Positions 11,382 through 23,962 of a DNA stretch of 64,000 bases are shown piece after piece. Made by a program: the position numbers and the translations under genes. The notes beneath the pieces are model-generated. The model saw only the letters and a list, made by a program, of their open reading frames with translations, was not told the DNA's origin and did no database searches. Location: NCBI GenBank assembly GCA_950295325.1, contig OX485808.1, positions 12,712,501 to 12,776,500 on the forward strand. Reading direction: 5' to 3'. This DNA comes from Polytrichum commune (Eukaryota > Streptophyta > Polytrichopsida > Polytrichales > Polytrichaceae). Every line of letters starts with the position of its first letter. Position 1 is the first letter of the stretch.

Positions 11382-11538
11382 TGGAGAGAATTTTGGGACA
11401 TAATCGACTAGAATTCTAGTGTTTCCAAGTCCAACCGGTTACATGTTGAGGTCTTTCAATTTTTCTCTATTAATTTGAGGCATTTTCTATAGATTCCTCC
11501 AAAACGATCGGTAATTTTCATGAAATCTTGAACTTCAT
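11382..11538 (-). repeat. CGGTT dispersed repeat, copy 2
   Basis: This contains TCTAGTGTTTCCAAGTCCAA, CGGTTACATGTTGA, TATAGATTCCTCCAAAACGA and CGGTAATTTTCATGAAATC. It is the reverse orientation of copy 1. About 200 bp further on (about 11759-11785) lies the palindrome CCCACACCAGTAGGTGTGGG, which also accompanies the copies near 23.4-25.5 kb. Confidence 0.65.
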
Positions 11539-11910
11539 ATGTATCTAGCGGTCGATTTTTCCCAATCCATTGATGATGAGAGTGTCATTTGTTTGGGTCA
11601 GAAGCTAATCAACTTACATCATGCCCACACTTATTGGCATGAACGACTAACGAGTGGCTCCAATGAGTGGCTCCTACCAGTAAGGGTCACTTTTAGCTCC
11701 AGCTTGGCCACTGAAAGCCATTGAATGTAACTAGTGCTGGTAGAACCCGTTCACTGCTAGCCCACACCAGTAGGTGTGGGTGGGATATTAGAAAGTGAAG
11801 GGGCTACTGTTCAATGTTTGGGGGATTAATGAGCATGGCCCAAGCATAGGAACCCGGAGAAGAATGCGACCATGACATGCATTTGTGATGAAGCCGATCT
11901 AAGCTAGAGC

Positions 11911-12422
11911 TTAGGGCCACTTCACACACGAGCCAAGAGCTCTGACCATAAAATTGTGAGAGCCCAAAAGAAAGTGTCCAAAGACCGTCCCAACACACCT
12001 CCAAAATCACGTTGTGTGGTCACGGACCCGCAAGTGTAGCGTGAAGTCATATGTGACCGGGCCCTCAACCAAATGCCATTTCAACGAATTCCTATTCATG
12101 CCGGTCCTCACACATGATAAAACAAAATAAACCAACGGTTATGAGCACTCACAGTGCCACAATCTCCCAATATTGTGGGAGGCCTACCTCCAAGAGGTGG
12201 TTTGTGAAAATAGTCCAAGTGACCATGAAACACGATCCATTCAATGCCATGTAGGAATCCATGTAGACTTTTACATCCATCTCGCATTCACTTATATACT
12301 CCATTGGTCCCTCGAGCATAGTGTGAAGCTTGAACTTGGACCGGCTCCGCCTTTTCCACCAATGAGAGTGCTTGAAGCGCAATGGTCACGGGCTCTCAGT
12401 CTCGTGTGTGGAGTGGCCCTTA
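11911..12422. mobile_element. MITE, GGGCCACTTCACAC family, copy B, TTA target site
   Basis: The 506-bp element starts GGGCCACTTCACACACGAG at 11914 and ends with the inverted CTCGTGTGTGGAGTGGCCC at 12419. It is flanked by TTA on both sides (11911-11913, 12420-12422). A 3-bp TTA/TAA target site and GG-starting TIRs are the hallmark of PIF/Harbinger-derived (Tourist-type) MITEs. There is no coding capacity; several open frames run through it by chance. Confidence 0.8.
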
Positions 12423-12741
12423 GTGTGCTTAGCATGCATGCACCATCAACACTAGTGAAGTAGGTTAGGTGCACTGCAAGTTGCTCTAGTTGCGTTGCAT
12501 GCGGGGAGTTAATTAAGTGCAGGTGGGGTTTGGTGGGTATCCATGTGGCAAAAGCGCATGCCAACGGAAGCATCTATTACTTATCTGCTTCTATTTTTGG
12601 CATCACATAGTCAAAGTGCCAAGTGCGGACGGAGAGCGAGAGAGAGAGCGGAGTTATCATCTACAAGTGTGCGTATTTCTCATCCATCCAACATCATAAC
12701 ACTTCATCTCAAATGACTTGGACTAGATTAATCGGGGTCTT

Positions 12742-12972
12742 TAAAACCACCCTGGATATTGTACTTAGTATCACTAATTATTCAAAACAACGCCACATTT
12801 TGGTAATGTTAACATGGTTTTTTCTTATCAATTAAGATGCTGATGTTTCATAATGTCCAAACAACCAATTCGACTGTTGTTGGCAAAAAGAAGGAGAAAG
12901 AAGTAAGTGGTTGTCGCATTGTGTAATTCCGAAGAGTAAGTGATATTAAATACAATATATTAGTGTGGTTTA
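12742..12972. mobile_element. MITE, TTAGTGTCAC family, copy c
   Basis: The left end TAAAACCACCCTGGATATTG plus TACTTAGTATCAC is mirrored by GTGATATTAAATACAATATA plus TTAGTGTGGTTTA. The element is about 231 bp and non-coding, and more diverged than copies e and g. Confidence 0.6.
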
Positions 12973-14332
12973 GATGTTAGATAACCTTGAAAAAAAAACC
13001 AAACCCTCTGGGTTGTGTACTATTTCGTGGTTTTTATGTTGAATGGAATGAGAGGTACGCTCATATACGATAATTATCTCTCTCCGGTGAGAAGTAATGG
13101 TATAAGACCACTTGATCCCTTGGTGAATGTAAACCCAAGTCTATTAGACCTTTCAAGTGGTCTAATAGACTCCTAATTTTGTCCCAAATCCATCATTTAT
13201 GAACATGTTGTCCATGTGACTGAATCTATAATATCATCCATCATACGTTCCTTTTTTTTAGGAAATGATATGATTGGTTCCTAAAATTGGCTCCTCGATT
13301 AAAACTGACTAATTTCTACATCCACAAATACGTTTATATAATACCATATATTGGAAGAAGATCATTAGTAAGACCAAATAACTAATGGAATGATATTCGA
13401 TTTAAGGATATATGCCGTAACCTCTGCCCGACATTTATAAGAATCAAAATACGCCATGTATTGTTCCATGATAGTAGCATAACATTACTTGGTCAAGCCA
13501 ACAATTCATTTTTGAAAGCATTATATGGGATGACTTTTATCCACACACTTGTACGTGGATCCACGTTCAAGTTAAAAGCAATGAACAATGCAATATTGGA
13601 ACACTTACATTATAGGACAATTTTACATTATGGGGAAAGACATCAAAGACATTAACTTGAGTAACATCACGAGAGCTTGTAAGATGAGTTGGGCTTAACT
13701 TAAAAACCATAATACACTACCAACATATTAGAGTAACACATATGCATGTTTGAGACTTTGGTTGGCAATCGAAATGACCTTTTTTTGGTCCAAAAACCAA
13801 TACCTCTATCTCCAAATTTCAACCCTTCTTTTGATCTCAATTTGTCCCCGCACTAAAACAAACACTCCACCCCATTAAAAATGACCAAGTCCTTGTAATG
13901 TTCGCATATAAAATCTTGATGAAAACATACAAGTGACCCACCTCGAACTATGTCCTAATGCTTGCTCAAAATCCACCCCCTTTCACCCAAAATTAACCTT
14001 GCCACTTCATCCAAAATCGCCATGCTCTTCATCCAAAGTTGCCCATGCTTTGCACCGGAGGCATTCGGAAGGCTTGTGGTGCATTGATCCAGTTACATAA
14101 CTAGGAGACGTACATAAGGTGCACTGTTGGGAGGAGATTGGAAGTAAGAATTTGCGACTTCCTTGTCCGCACCGTAATCTAGAAGTCTCAAACATTTGAT
14201 TCAACTCATGTGGCCCTACTGATATTGAAACCTGATGACGACAAATTTAGCCTTGAATTTTGTTAATAATTCACTAGATTCCAACATGGTTTGCATGATG
14301 TTACCAATGATAGTAAATTATTTATTTGTAGA
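12973..14332. other. Intergenic, degenerate repeats only
   Basis: I see no gene. A stretch near 13030-13085 (TTTTTATGTTGAATGGAATG) resembles sequence at about 6.2 and 34.7 kb, so part of this is dispersed repeat. Confidence 0.35.
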
Positions 14333-14541
14333 TTGCATCTCCATTGTTTTTTTTGAGACAGAAGGTTGACAGGCCAACGCCAAAGCACATGAGGCAGTTG
14401 ACCACTTGGCAAGTTTTTTTGTCAAGTAGAGAGGAAATTTCACAGCTGGATCTAAACCACCAACCTCTTCCTTGAGATTTGGCTATCTCTCCACCATCAT
14501 CTAGTAGTTTAGGGTCATCTTGGACCTTGCATCCCCATTGT
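14333..14541 (-). mobile_element. tRNA-derived SINE, family 2, copy 3
   Basis: The target-site duplication is TTGCATCTCCATTGT at 14333-14347 and TTGCATCCCCATTGT at 14527-14541 (14 of 15 identical). The minus-strand body of about 179 bp carries GATGATGGTGGAGAG (A-box region), GGTTTAGATCC (B box), the family phrase TCTCTACTTGACAAAAA and a terminal A run at 14354-14348. Confidence 0.8.
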
Positions 14542-15540
14542 ACATGTGCACCAAATCTACATTTCTCATGCACTCCTACAGGTAGGCAATGGCCACTTCT
14601 TATCACATTAATTATTGCAAAAAGATGTTATCAGGTCCCTATTGAAACTTAATTTCATTGGCATTACTAGTAGTACGCCTCTCCCATGCTAAAACTATTG
14701 ATAATAAGGGAAAGGAAAATCAAGGTATCCATGACATGGTGACAAAAAATGAAGTATTCCCCAACCACATGGTTCAAGTGTGCACTTGTGATTGGACTCT
14801 TGCAAAGGAGAAGGTGGTGCTTTCATATGTGCACATCACAATTGTCTATTTTCATTGCTCAAGTATCTAAGGTTCGTATATCTAAAGTTGATTGTGACCT
14901 TGAAATTGACACTATATATGTATCATAACTATACATTTGACAAGGATGTAAATGTATGATAAGGATGCATAACATTTTTTCTAGGTATGTTTACTGTAAG
15001 TCTTTTGAAGATCATGTCATTTGTTTGGTGGACGCTTCTATTACGTAGCATCTAAGTGTTACGTTGACAAACTACTTGGGAGTCATTTTTCTTACTCGCT
15101 ACATGCCACTGTCCGTATGTCAATTCAATTTTGCTTACATGTACCTCTCCTCCTCCTCCTCACGGTTACATGGTTAAAAGGACCGACAAACACTACAACT
15201 TTTTTCGTTCCTCCACTCATGATGCCCCCACATAACAGTACTAAGCAATCTGCATTCATTTTTTGTGAGCCCCGAGAATATAACCATGGCATGCACAAAA
15301 CTTTACATTGGAAGACTCGAATTTAGATTTGAGATCCAACATATTTCCAAGACCCACAATTACTTAGTAATGTCATGCATATTTTGAGAAAAAAAAAACT
15401 CTCATCTCACATTGACAACCTCATTTGCATAATTATACAACTCACCCTCTTTCTCCTCGGAGTCTTTCTCAATGTTATTAATTGTGTTTACGAATCAACT
15501 AAACGTGTACAATAATTAGCCTAGTGACGAATGTACACTT
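14542..15540. other. Intergenic, nothing recognised
   Basis: Two plus-strand open frames of 70 and 101 codons have no recognisable domain or splice context, and I do not call them genes. Confidence 0.35.
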
Positions 15541-15899
15541 GATGTAGATATTAAGTGGATCCCTTCCTAAATAATATATGGAAACCCACCGAGAAGCACC
15601 CACATCTATCATCTGGTCCAGGGCATGTAAACAGTCTCGAGATTTTCTTCAAATGCGTAGATCTGAAACTGGATCCTCCTCCTCCGAGTCTCCATTAAAG
15701 AATGTATTCGATCTATAGATATTAAGTGGATTCCTTCCTTGATAATTCTACAGAGTACAAAGCTACGGTGAAACACCAGAATCTATCATCTGGTACACAT
15801 CACGTACATTTTGTGAAGATTTTTGATAGATTTGCTTCAGATTCTCCCTCCAGTTCGTTCTGCAACTGGATAACTCCTCCTCCGAGTCTTCGTGAACCC
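15541..15899. repeat. Tandem duplication upstream of the CASP-like gene
   Basis: Two diverged units start GATGTAGATATTAAGTGGAT (15541) and GATCTATAGATATTAAGTGG (15710). Both continue through ATCTATCATCTGGT and TCCTCCTCCGAGTCT. The period is about 170-180 bp. A fragment of the same sequence (GGATAATTCCTTCTCAATAC) reappears near 16065. The array ends where the GC-richer gene flank begins. Confidence 0.65.
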
Positions 15900-17503
15900 C
15901 ATTGACACTCAGAGAATCTACCAACACACAAAATGTACACATCATGAAGATTCGGGAAGCGTGATCTGGTCACCGCAAGACACCGTCGCAGCCGGGGCGC
16001 CATCGAGAGAGAGAGATGCGGCAGGCGAGCAGCGAAGGATCATTGCAGCGATTTTTACGAGTTGGATAATTCCTTCTCAATACATTTTTTTTCTTCTGAG
16101 TCGGCTTATTGGTCCACTGCCTCAAAAGAAAAGGAAAAAACCCAAAAAAGGGGATTAAGAAGAAGATGAATAGTTCCGAGTTTCCGCCTCAGATTGCTCA
16201 GCTGCATCCATAAAGCGGCGCCGGTCAGAAGGTAGAAAGGTGTACAACTTTGTTGTCGCATCGGCGCAGCGTGGCGGGTAGGCGGGTGAGTGAAGTGGAA
16301 GTTGTAAGTGTATTGTATCAAGTGAAGTATCCGTGAGTGCGTGCCAACGTACTGAGGTCTTTTTAGTCGTGACTTGTTGCACCTTTTTCTTCGCCAATAA
16401 ATCCACTTTCTTGAATGTATGTACATCGTCCCTGCGCGTGCTGCCTAGGTACCGATGTCTGCCGTGGTTGTGGGAATTTTGTTTTGTTAAGTTTCCCTCG
16501 CTTCGACTTGGGGCGAGGTTATCATCATCATCATCCTTAGTGTGGAGTGCATGAGTAAGGGCGATGCTTTTGAAGCCGGATTCGGGCTGGTAGTATCGGT
16601 GCCTTGCGTTGGTGAGAGTGTACTATGTTCGAAGTGGAGTGAGATGTTTGCTTTAGCTTTTTCTTTTCTGGTGTTTTAAGTAGATGGCGATGGTGTGCTC
16701 TGAGTCTGTTTATTATGTTCTCCGGCTACGAGCTTGCCGCATCGTGAATTCGGCTTGCATTGACTGACTGATGTGCGCGTGAAGTTTGAGCTTTGGTGCC
16801 GGGACGGGCGAATGATTGAAGTAGGTCATGTGTGCGGGAGATTTGCGGTGCGAGATTTGAGGATTCGCAGTTAGGTGGCTTGATATAAAAGCGCAGTCAC
16901 TTTTTGCAGAAATTATAACAGCAAGAAGCTGTGTCCAAATTGTTGGCGCATGCTTCTTGTAGGTGTAGAGGGATTGGATTGTAGACAACCCACATTGACC
17001 TCTCTAGCTTCAGAATGGAGTCAATGTGGTGATTGAGAGATTCGTCTCTGTTGCCGATCTTTGCGTTTGGTTGCTCCGTGTTGTCCCCGAGGAATCTCTG
17101 AGATAATATATAATATTGCGACATCAAGGACCGGGTTTGGGAAGCTAGACTGTTGTAGAAAAGTATCGCGCACGAAGATGGACCGTGTTTCGTTCTGATG
17201 CTTGGCTGTGTTTTTATTTCGGAGCTGGCTGAGGGATGTCAGACCTGCTAAACTTCTGTATTTTACTTATAGCCTGGTCCTTAGTAGTTACACTTTGATT
17301 AATAGTGCGTGGATAATGCGCTTACACTACTCGCCTTTTGTGGTTGCTACAGATTTAGGTTTCTGTGCAACTGCTCTCCCTTTAGCATTGAAGTGTGTAA
17401 ACACTCGGAGCGGTTCACACGACTTCTTGACGATCGTGCAGTTCTCGAAGCAAGGGAATACGAGACTCGGAAGAAGGAAATTCATAAGCAGAATCTATAA
17501 AAC
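15900..17503 (+). promoter_or_regulatory. Upstream region of the CASP-like gene
   Basis: Base composition rises relative to the AT-rich surroundings, which is typical of the gene islands in this window (compare 26.0, 33.6 and 45.3 kb). It probably holds the promoter and 5' leader. I cannot place a TATA box or transcription start. Open frames of up to 142 codons on both strands look incidental: the one at 17202-17630 overlaps the real first exon in another frame. Confidence 0.4.
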
Positions 17504-19161
17504 ATGGATGCCGAGAAGGATGTCCATTTCTATGGGAATCGCGCAGCACAGAAGAACCGAAGGGCAAATGGATGGCTTCTCGTCTCTAGAGCGTTTTCAT
17601 TTTCATTCAGCTTGGCATCAGTCATTGTGATGGGAACAAACAAACACACCGTCCGCGGTACGCAGTTGAAGGTTGCTTGGCACGAATTTGATCCTTATCG
17701 GTGAGCATTAGGAACCTCCTTCCCTTCACATTGCTATTCTGTCATCAATAATGTTCCCCTCCGGAACATTGTCTTTGTTTATCTTGTAGTAATATCATAT
17801 CGTCTACCGAAGTGTCTAGCTAGAAATCAATTTGTCACATTTTCTGTATATTGATGTGAGCCCGAGATATAGGCTACAATTTTTTTGTTTATCTTGAATG
17901 AGTAGTTGGAACATGGAGATTTGGCCATGAGCTATGGATAATGTGCAAGCTAGTGTATTTTGCAAAGCGTAAGAGGCTGGGCTGAGTGCAATCTTTAGCT
18001 ACGTGATAGTACTCAAAGAGGTCTGCTCTTTGGAGCAGAAGTCTACTATACCATTTTGATGCCAGTTCTATGCACTTTAAATCGGCTGGGTTTCCACCTC
18101 CATCCTGGTGTCTCACAGATTTGTCATTGAATATATTGCAGGTATGTATTGGCGGTCAACGCGATCATATGCGTATATTCTTTCGTGGAGTTTTGGCTGG
18201 CGCTTTATACCTTCCTCCAAGATAAATTGCTATTACCTGAAACTTTTCAAGTTTGGTTTGACTATGGCCATGACCAGGTACAGCTGAGGGTTTCGAAAAT
18301 CATCATTTTGTCTTTTAAAAGCTGCACATAATCTTCTCCCTGTCGCCTCACCAGGGCGCATACTTAATCCAAACTATTGTAACTCTAAGCTGGTGATTCA
18401 TGTTATTCGTTAACTAGTTCAATACTACAGGATTGCTAAGTGGCCTTGTAAATTGTTTTGATGCCTAGAAGACGCATCCCTCTCCTCTTAAGTCGATAGG
18501 ATTGATATTCTGTGCGTTTAGGTCTCTGAATAGAGTTATCCTTTGACCCAATGGGACATTTTGTCGGCAGTCGGTCCCCTATGAATTTTCATTGGTTGTG
18601 TTGCTTACGAAATAATTAATTTCCTTCCATTTGTGGAGCATGCTCGGAAGTAGTGTTTGAATTCAAACGAAGAGCAACTTATTTTGGTTCACTGAGGGGC
18701 GCACTCATTTTAGAGGTTCTTGGCATGCCAAAACGAGTTCCACTCTCAATGAACCGCTATAGAATGTTCTTCGTCCAAGTCTCCACACCACCTCCAAGCA
18801 TGCACCAAAAACTTACCGAACATGGAAGGTGTTGTATCCACAACAAACAACTCTCGACCAAAACTTATGTTGCGCTAGAGAATAACTCTAATGTCCAGCA
18901 CCTGAAGACACTGAGGCTCTTCGTTCTTTGTGACAGGGCTTTGCTTACCTTCTATTCTCAGCAAACTCAGCTGGCATTGCGATGGCTCAGCTTCTACAGT
19001 CAGGCAACACATACATCAGGGGCACCCACACATGTGCAGACGCGAGCACGTTCTGCACTCAAGCTAGGGTGGCAATAGCACTGGGCTTCGGAGCTTTTCT
19101 GACTCTGGCGATTTCTGCTCTCTTAACCGGAATGCGCGTCGCAAGGTGGATGCTGTCTTGA
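17504..19161 (+). CDS. CASP-like (CASPL) four-helix membrane protein, CASPL4-type
   Basis: Three exons give a 185-residue protein: 17504-17700, 18142-18277 and 18937-19161 (stop TGA). All introns are GT-AG and the phases join exactly (65 codons plus two bases; one base plus 45 codons; then 75 codons including the stop). CASP-like proteins are MARVEL-related plasma-membrane proteins. CASPs scaffold the Casparian strip; most CASPLs have no assigned role. Four hydrophobic segments lie at about residues 24-44, 67-91, 110-131 and 155-178. The family's conserved Arg of helix 1 (R29) and Asp of helix 3 (D110, in DQGFAYLL) are present. The extracellular loop has C144 and C151. FDPYRYVLAVNAIICVYS before helix 2 is characteristic of the CASPL4 group. 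The length is normal and nothing is broken. Family assignment is firm; the subgroup is from memory. Confidence 0.88.
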
Positions 19162-20600
19162 CGGCCGCATCGTCCAATATACTAAGTCTTTGGCTAGTTT
19201 AAATGCTAGCTCTCCACTTAACAAACCTCGTCTGCTGTTCTTAAGAAGGGTGGATCATGTCTTTCCAGCATCAACTGCTTTTCAGGCTGTGGGAATCCAG
19301 CCATGAGCCAGACATACATTTGTATTTGGCTTGCAAAGTTTAAGTCACCATTACCTTTCCCGTGTGTATAGAATCTGAAGACCACACTACAACACCACAA
19401 AACTGTTTAGAGGGTTTTCCTCTTTCCTTCCTATAGGTGTGGGGGTTTTTAAATAGAAGTACTTAGGTGTAGTGTAGCAGGTATTTTCTGTGTCTTTTCG
19501 ACACAACCAGGTGGTTTTTTCTCTTCAGGTATCCGGCACACTGTAGGAATCATCCGATGAAGATGTCATTGTGTTGAATCGGTGATGGTAGGCAGGCAAA
19601 GCTTTCATTTGAATAGCAAAGAAGCGCCTTAAGGTATCTCTTTCTCCAACATGTGTATGTCCAGAGGGAGCTTAAGTAGAGGAAATTACTTGTGACTGGC
19701 ATGGATTAGCAAGTGTAACTTTTCCAATATCGAGTGTTATGATTTTCTATTGTATTTTTCTGGTTTAGCAGAGGTAAATGATTCATTTCTGGCTCATAAT
19801 ATACAAACAAAAATATCCTGCAAAGATTGCTTGCTTAATTTCAACTATCATGAGGCAAAAACTATCATGGACACTGTTGATTGATTACATTGTCAATTAT
19901 TGAGAACCTGTAAACTAACCTCGACGGCGTGGATAAGTCATTCAGAAGGCGCTCGAATCTGCAGCTTTGTGATCCAAGCCTCTACCACTTCATAAACTTA
20001 TGGCGGGAATTCCAATTCTCACGAGTACCATGCAACAGGCAAGGCTTGCATGAACATGTTACATCCTTTGATTTCTGTGTGCGTTTGGTGCTCCAGAAAT
20101 TTCTAGAGTACACACCTAATAATGTTTTGGTGCAGATTCTTGCTTATTGGGTGTGGAGTCCATGAACATTGATTCCACTTGATTATTGACTCGTTCTATG
20201 TACATAGCTTGCTTTGGCCATCTCACACAGAACATGATATTCTTGATGAGGATTACTGGAATCTTATCAATTTTTATACATTAATTTTATCCTCTCTCCC
20301 TTGACTTCACCAGTTTTTAAAGAGTATTCAAGAAAAGAAGTTGATAACTTGTGTGCTGAGGTTGCGGAGGATCCTACGATGATGTCTCCAAACATGCGGC
20401 TGGAAATCACATGCAACTCAAAAACTGTGCACCACGAGAGTCATGGTGAAACCGATGACCTCAAACACAAAGTACATGTACGATCATGGAATATATTATG
20501 GTATATTTCCTACCAATGATGTTGTGGTTTCTCATGAAGGACAAAACACTCAATCCATAGTATCTTAAGTTACGATTTGGCCTCTATCTTGGAGTTGACA
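19162..20600 (+). other. 3' flank of the CASP-like gene
   Basis: This probably contains the 3' untranslated region and then unassigned DNA. Two short plus-strand open frames (19929-20165 and 20301-20519) have no domain I recognise and no convincing splice context. Confidence 0.35.
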
Positions 20601-20609
20601 TTATAGATT

Positions 20610-20840
20610 GTGTTGGAATGTCCCCTATATAACCCCATCATAAATAAGTTTTCATCACTATTTGAGAATGTAGTATTAGGGAGCCTCAAGTTTTTTCTTA
20701 CAACTGGACATGCAAGTTGACATTAGCTTCTATCTCAAGAAGGCTACACCACACTCCACGACTTTAAGGAATTATCCAGTTTGAATCCATCATGATGTAC
20801 TTTCAATCCCATTAGCCTTTTGGCTTCACGGACTTTGTAA
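20610..20840 (+). pseudogene. LINE ORF2 C-terminal fragment
   Basis: This is homologous to 7380-7612. Frames give LECPLYNPIINKFSSLFENV and then VLGSLKFF, and the DNA includes ATGTACTTTCAATCCCATTAGC. Stops and frame changes interrupt it. It is a short, dead fragment of the same LINE family. Confidence 0.65.
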
Positions 20841-23413
20841 GGTAATAACACCAAACGTATATGTGTGTTATTCAGATACTTTCCTCTATTTGCACCCAGT
20901 TCTTGTAGGTTGTGAAACACGCAATTAGTGCGAGATGATTAGTAGATCCAACTTGTGCCCTTAGCCATTTGCCTTATCATATTTGAAAGTCATATGAATG
21001 TCTTATCCATTATCAAAGTGAAGGTTCTTATGTTCATTAAGTGCTTATATAAGTTCCCCGACCATGTTGACTACTAAATTTAGAAATGTTAGCAAATTTT
21101 GAGCATGTAGTCAATTCCTTTTCAGCACATGTCTTTTTGGCATCAGTTTCTAGATCTACGTCAAACATAGATGTACTCCGCTTTATTGTTATGTTGGATT
21201 AACACACTCTACTTTATTGTGGACGCTTTGGTGAGGGTCTAGGGTACTCATAGTGATCCAAGTTAGATGTCGATTATATATAAGTTGGGTTAGGAATTCC
21301 AAATATATAAGTTGGAACCCATGCAACTTAATATAGTTGGATCATATCTCAATTTCTTATGAAATTTCAAATTGAATCATTCCCATGACCCATTTGTGCT
21401 ACCCATCGTGGTCACGTCCCACCTTTTGCAAGGGATAATGTGCTTCTTGAATGACCTATTACGATCTTGCCTAGCACCTCATGATTGTGAGAATGTAGTA
21501 CCGTAAGTTACATGCCATGCTTGCTTCCAATGCCTTAAGTATATATATTTCAATGAAGAGAAAAAAAAAATGGGCATACCCATGATCTTATATAAGCTTA
21601 TGTTGGAGCCTCCACTTAGTGACTTCTTTAGGCCACATGGTGTGCTACATGGTGGATGTGGCATGTGTGCACATGGGTCATGCTATGCTGCAAATTGGTT
21701 TTCTATTATTTTTCTTTTTCTTTTTCTAGGGGCCATTTAATCTATGCCATGTGTCCGACCGTACCCTTTGTTTGAGGTGTCCACAATAGGTTGCAAAACA
21801 AAGTAGGTGCACCTACCTTAATTGTAGGGTTGGTTGATAAGAACAATGAAATATGAAGTGTACATACTCCTGGCACTTTGGCAAGTTTCGGTAGAGGGAT
21901 CCGATTCACGTGCCAATTCTCTCTTGAATCAACATTTCAAAATGGATTTGGGAATCATGCAACTCAAAAGATTTGAATCGTAAGTCAAAAATGTTCCAAA
22001 AATAATCACAATTATCCTCAAAAGGTTAGGATAGTTGGTGAAACATAAGAAAATATTCTAAAGTTTCAATGTGACTCTATAAGTAATTCAATTAATATGC
22101 ATTAAGATTTGATCCAAAAAATAAACTTATATGTTGGGTGGCAAAAAGGAGGGTTGAAATCTTGAGTTTGTGAGGAATACTCTCAAATTTATGTTTATCA
22201 TATCATCTATTCTATAAAAGATAAAATCTAACAAAAGATAAAGATTTGGGTCAAAAAGAGAGGATTTTTGAATTTGCACCCAACTTTGAGTTTGAGTCCT
22301 TCACCCATCCTTGAAATAGACATCAACCTCCTCCATGTGGGCCAAGGTGACATCACTTGCTTTCATTAGGTTGTTGATGCCATTCTCTTGTCAGTTTGAA
22401 CCTCAAAAAAGGTCCAGGATTTGCATGAGTTACTTAAGAAACTCTTAAAATGCCTATGTTATGTGGATAAACTCAAACTCAAAGCACGTTCACTCGCTTG
22501 CAACATAATTGCCCTCTACAACAATGTTCCAAGATTACCCCAAACAAGCACCCACTAGCTCAACCCATTCGGCAACGTTCCGTTCACAAGCCCACAATCA
22601 ACTCCTAGGCCACAACTTTGAGGTGATATTCATGGGCTTCCCAAGGCTCCTTAAAAGCCAATCAATGGCAGAGCAAGGCAAATCAAGCACCTCCCCCCCC
22701 CCATTATCTCCCTCACTTGCCCCCGATTCTCACCCCACTCCTAGGCTTGCTCATATGTTGCCCTCTCATCATTTTGCATAGAGGTGGCAACCCATTGCCT
22801 GCATGGCACTGACCTAGCACACACAAAGAGTTGCAACTAGAATGTTGGATGCCTTTCAATTTTGAAAGGATGCCTTCAAATGTAGGTGGCATTTTGGCCG
22901 GATTGATGATTGGTTTGTAAATCAGTGTTTTGTTGGTCGGATTTGATGCTAGATTTGTAGCTTTCTTAGCATAGTGGGCAAACCAACTTATGTATCAAGC
23001 AGAAGGGCAATAGGGTAGTTAAATTTTTTGTGGGCAACTAGGCAAAAGAAATATCAAATTTGGGCAATCAACAATGGGCAAATAAAGATTGATAACAAAA
23101 TCCCAAGGTTGGCAGTTGCAACTAGGGCCAATAACATTCATCTTTCCAAATATGGAGTGGTCTAACTCCGTGCACCTCATCGAGAGTTGTCTAACTCACG
23201 TGCACATGTTCTCAATTGGAATAGTCTAATTCCAATATAATGCACTAAATGCGGAGCTGTCTAACTCCAGTGCACATGTTGTCAATATGGAGTTGTCTTA
23301 CTCCTATCCATTTATCTTCAACTGAGAGTTGTCTAGCTCTCATCTTTCTCTGCTTACACACTGGCACATGTAGTTAGAATATTCTTTAATAATTCTAGTT
23401 ACATTACAATCCT
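20841..23413. other. Intergenic, dispersed repeat fragments
   Basis: No gene was found. Sequence near 21080-21140 (AAATTTTGAGCATGTAGTC) belongs to a repeat also seen at about 61.8 and 63.9 kb. Sequence at 21477-21830 is related to 25568-25970 (ACCTCATGATTGTGAGAATG and TAGGTGCACCTACCT). A C run lies at about 22692-22701. Repeated short phrases with GGAGTTGTCTAACTC lie at 23150-23340. Confidence 0.4.
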
Positions 23414-23962
23414 GCCCACACCTGTTGGTGGTGGGCAGCAGTGAACGGAGTTCGCCCGTTCGCTGCCACCAGTAGGTGTGGGCGTCTACACTCTCTCGCG
23501 GCCCTCCCACCAGCAAGTATGTGATTTTTTTTGCCCCAGGAACCTTCGCGAAAATTTCTTTACCCACTCTGACTAGTAAAACTTGAGAAAAACGTGAAAT
23601 CCTTCGGACCCAATGATCGGGGAGATTTTTGGGCATAATCGATTGAGACCCTATTGTTTGCAAGTCCAATCGGTTACACGTTGACATCCTCCGGTTTTCC
23701 TGGGATAAATCAAGGTATATTCTATAAAAACCTCTAACATGCTCGGTAATTTTCCTGGAGTCTTGAACTTCCACATATTTTGTTTTTAATTTTTTATAAT
23801 TAAAATATTCATATTTTATCATTCAAATGTTTCATGAATAGTATCATGATGGCCAAATAATAGACAATATGACACGCTATTGATAACTAAAATATCTATT
23901 TAAAAAAAAATCTACAACCAAGCCAATTATTCTAGATTATAAACATTCAATATTAAATTGTT

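Noticed and set aside
17202-17630. Plus-strand open frame of 142 codons with hydrophobic segments
   Set aside because: It overlaps the first exon of the CASP-like gene in another frame and has no family features.
23340-23822. 160-codon minus-strand open frame
   Set aside because: It covers a palindrome and a CGGTT repeat, with no domain and no homology to the neighbouring Myb-like gene.
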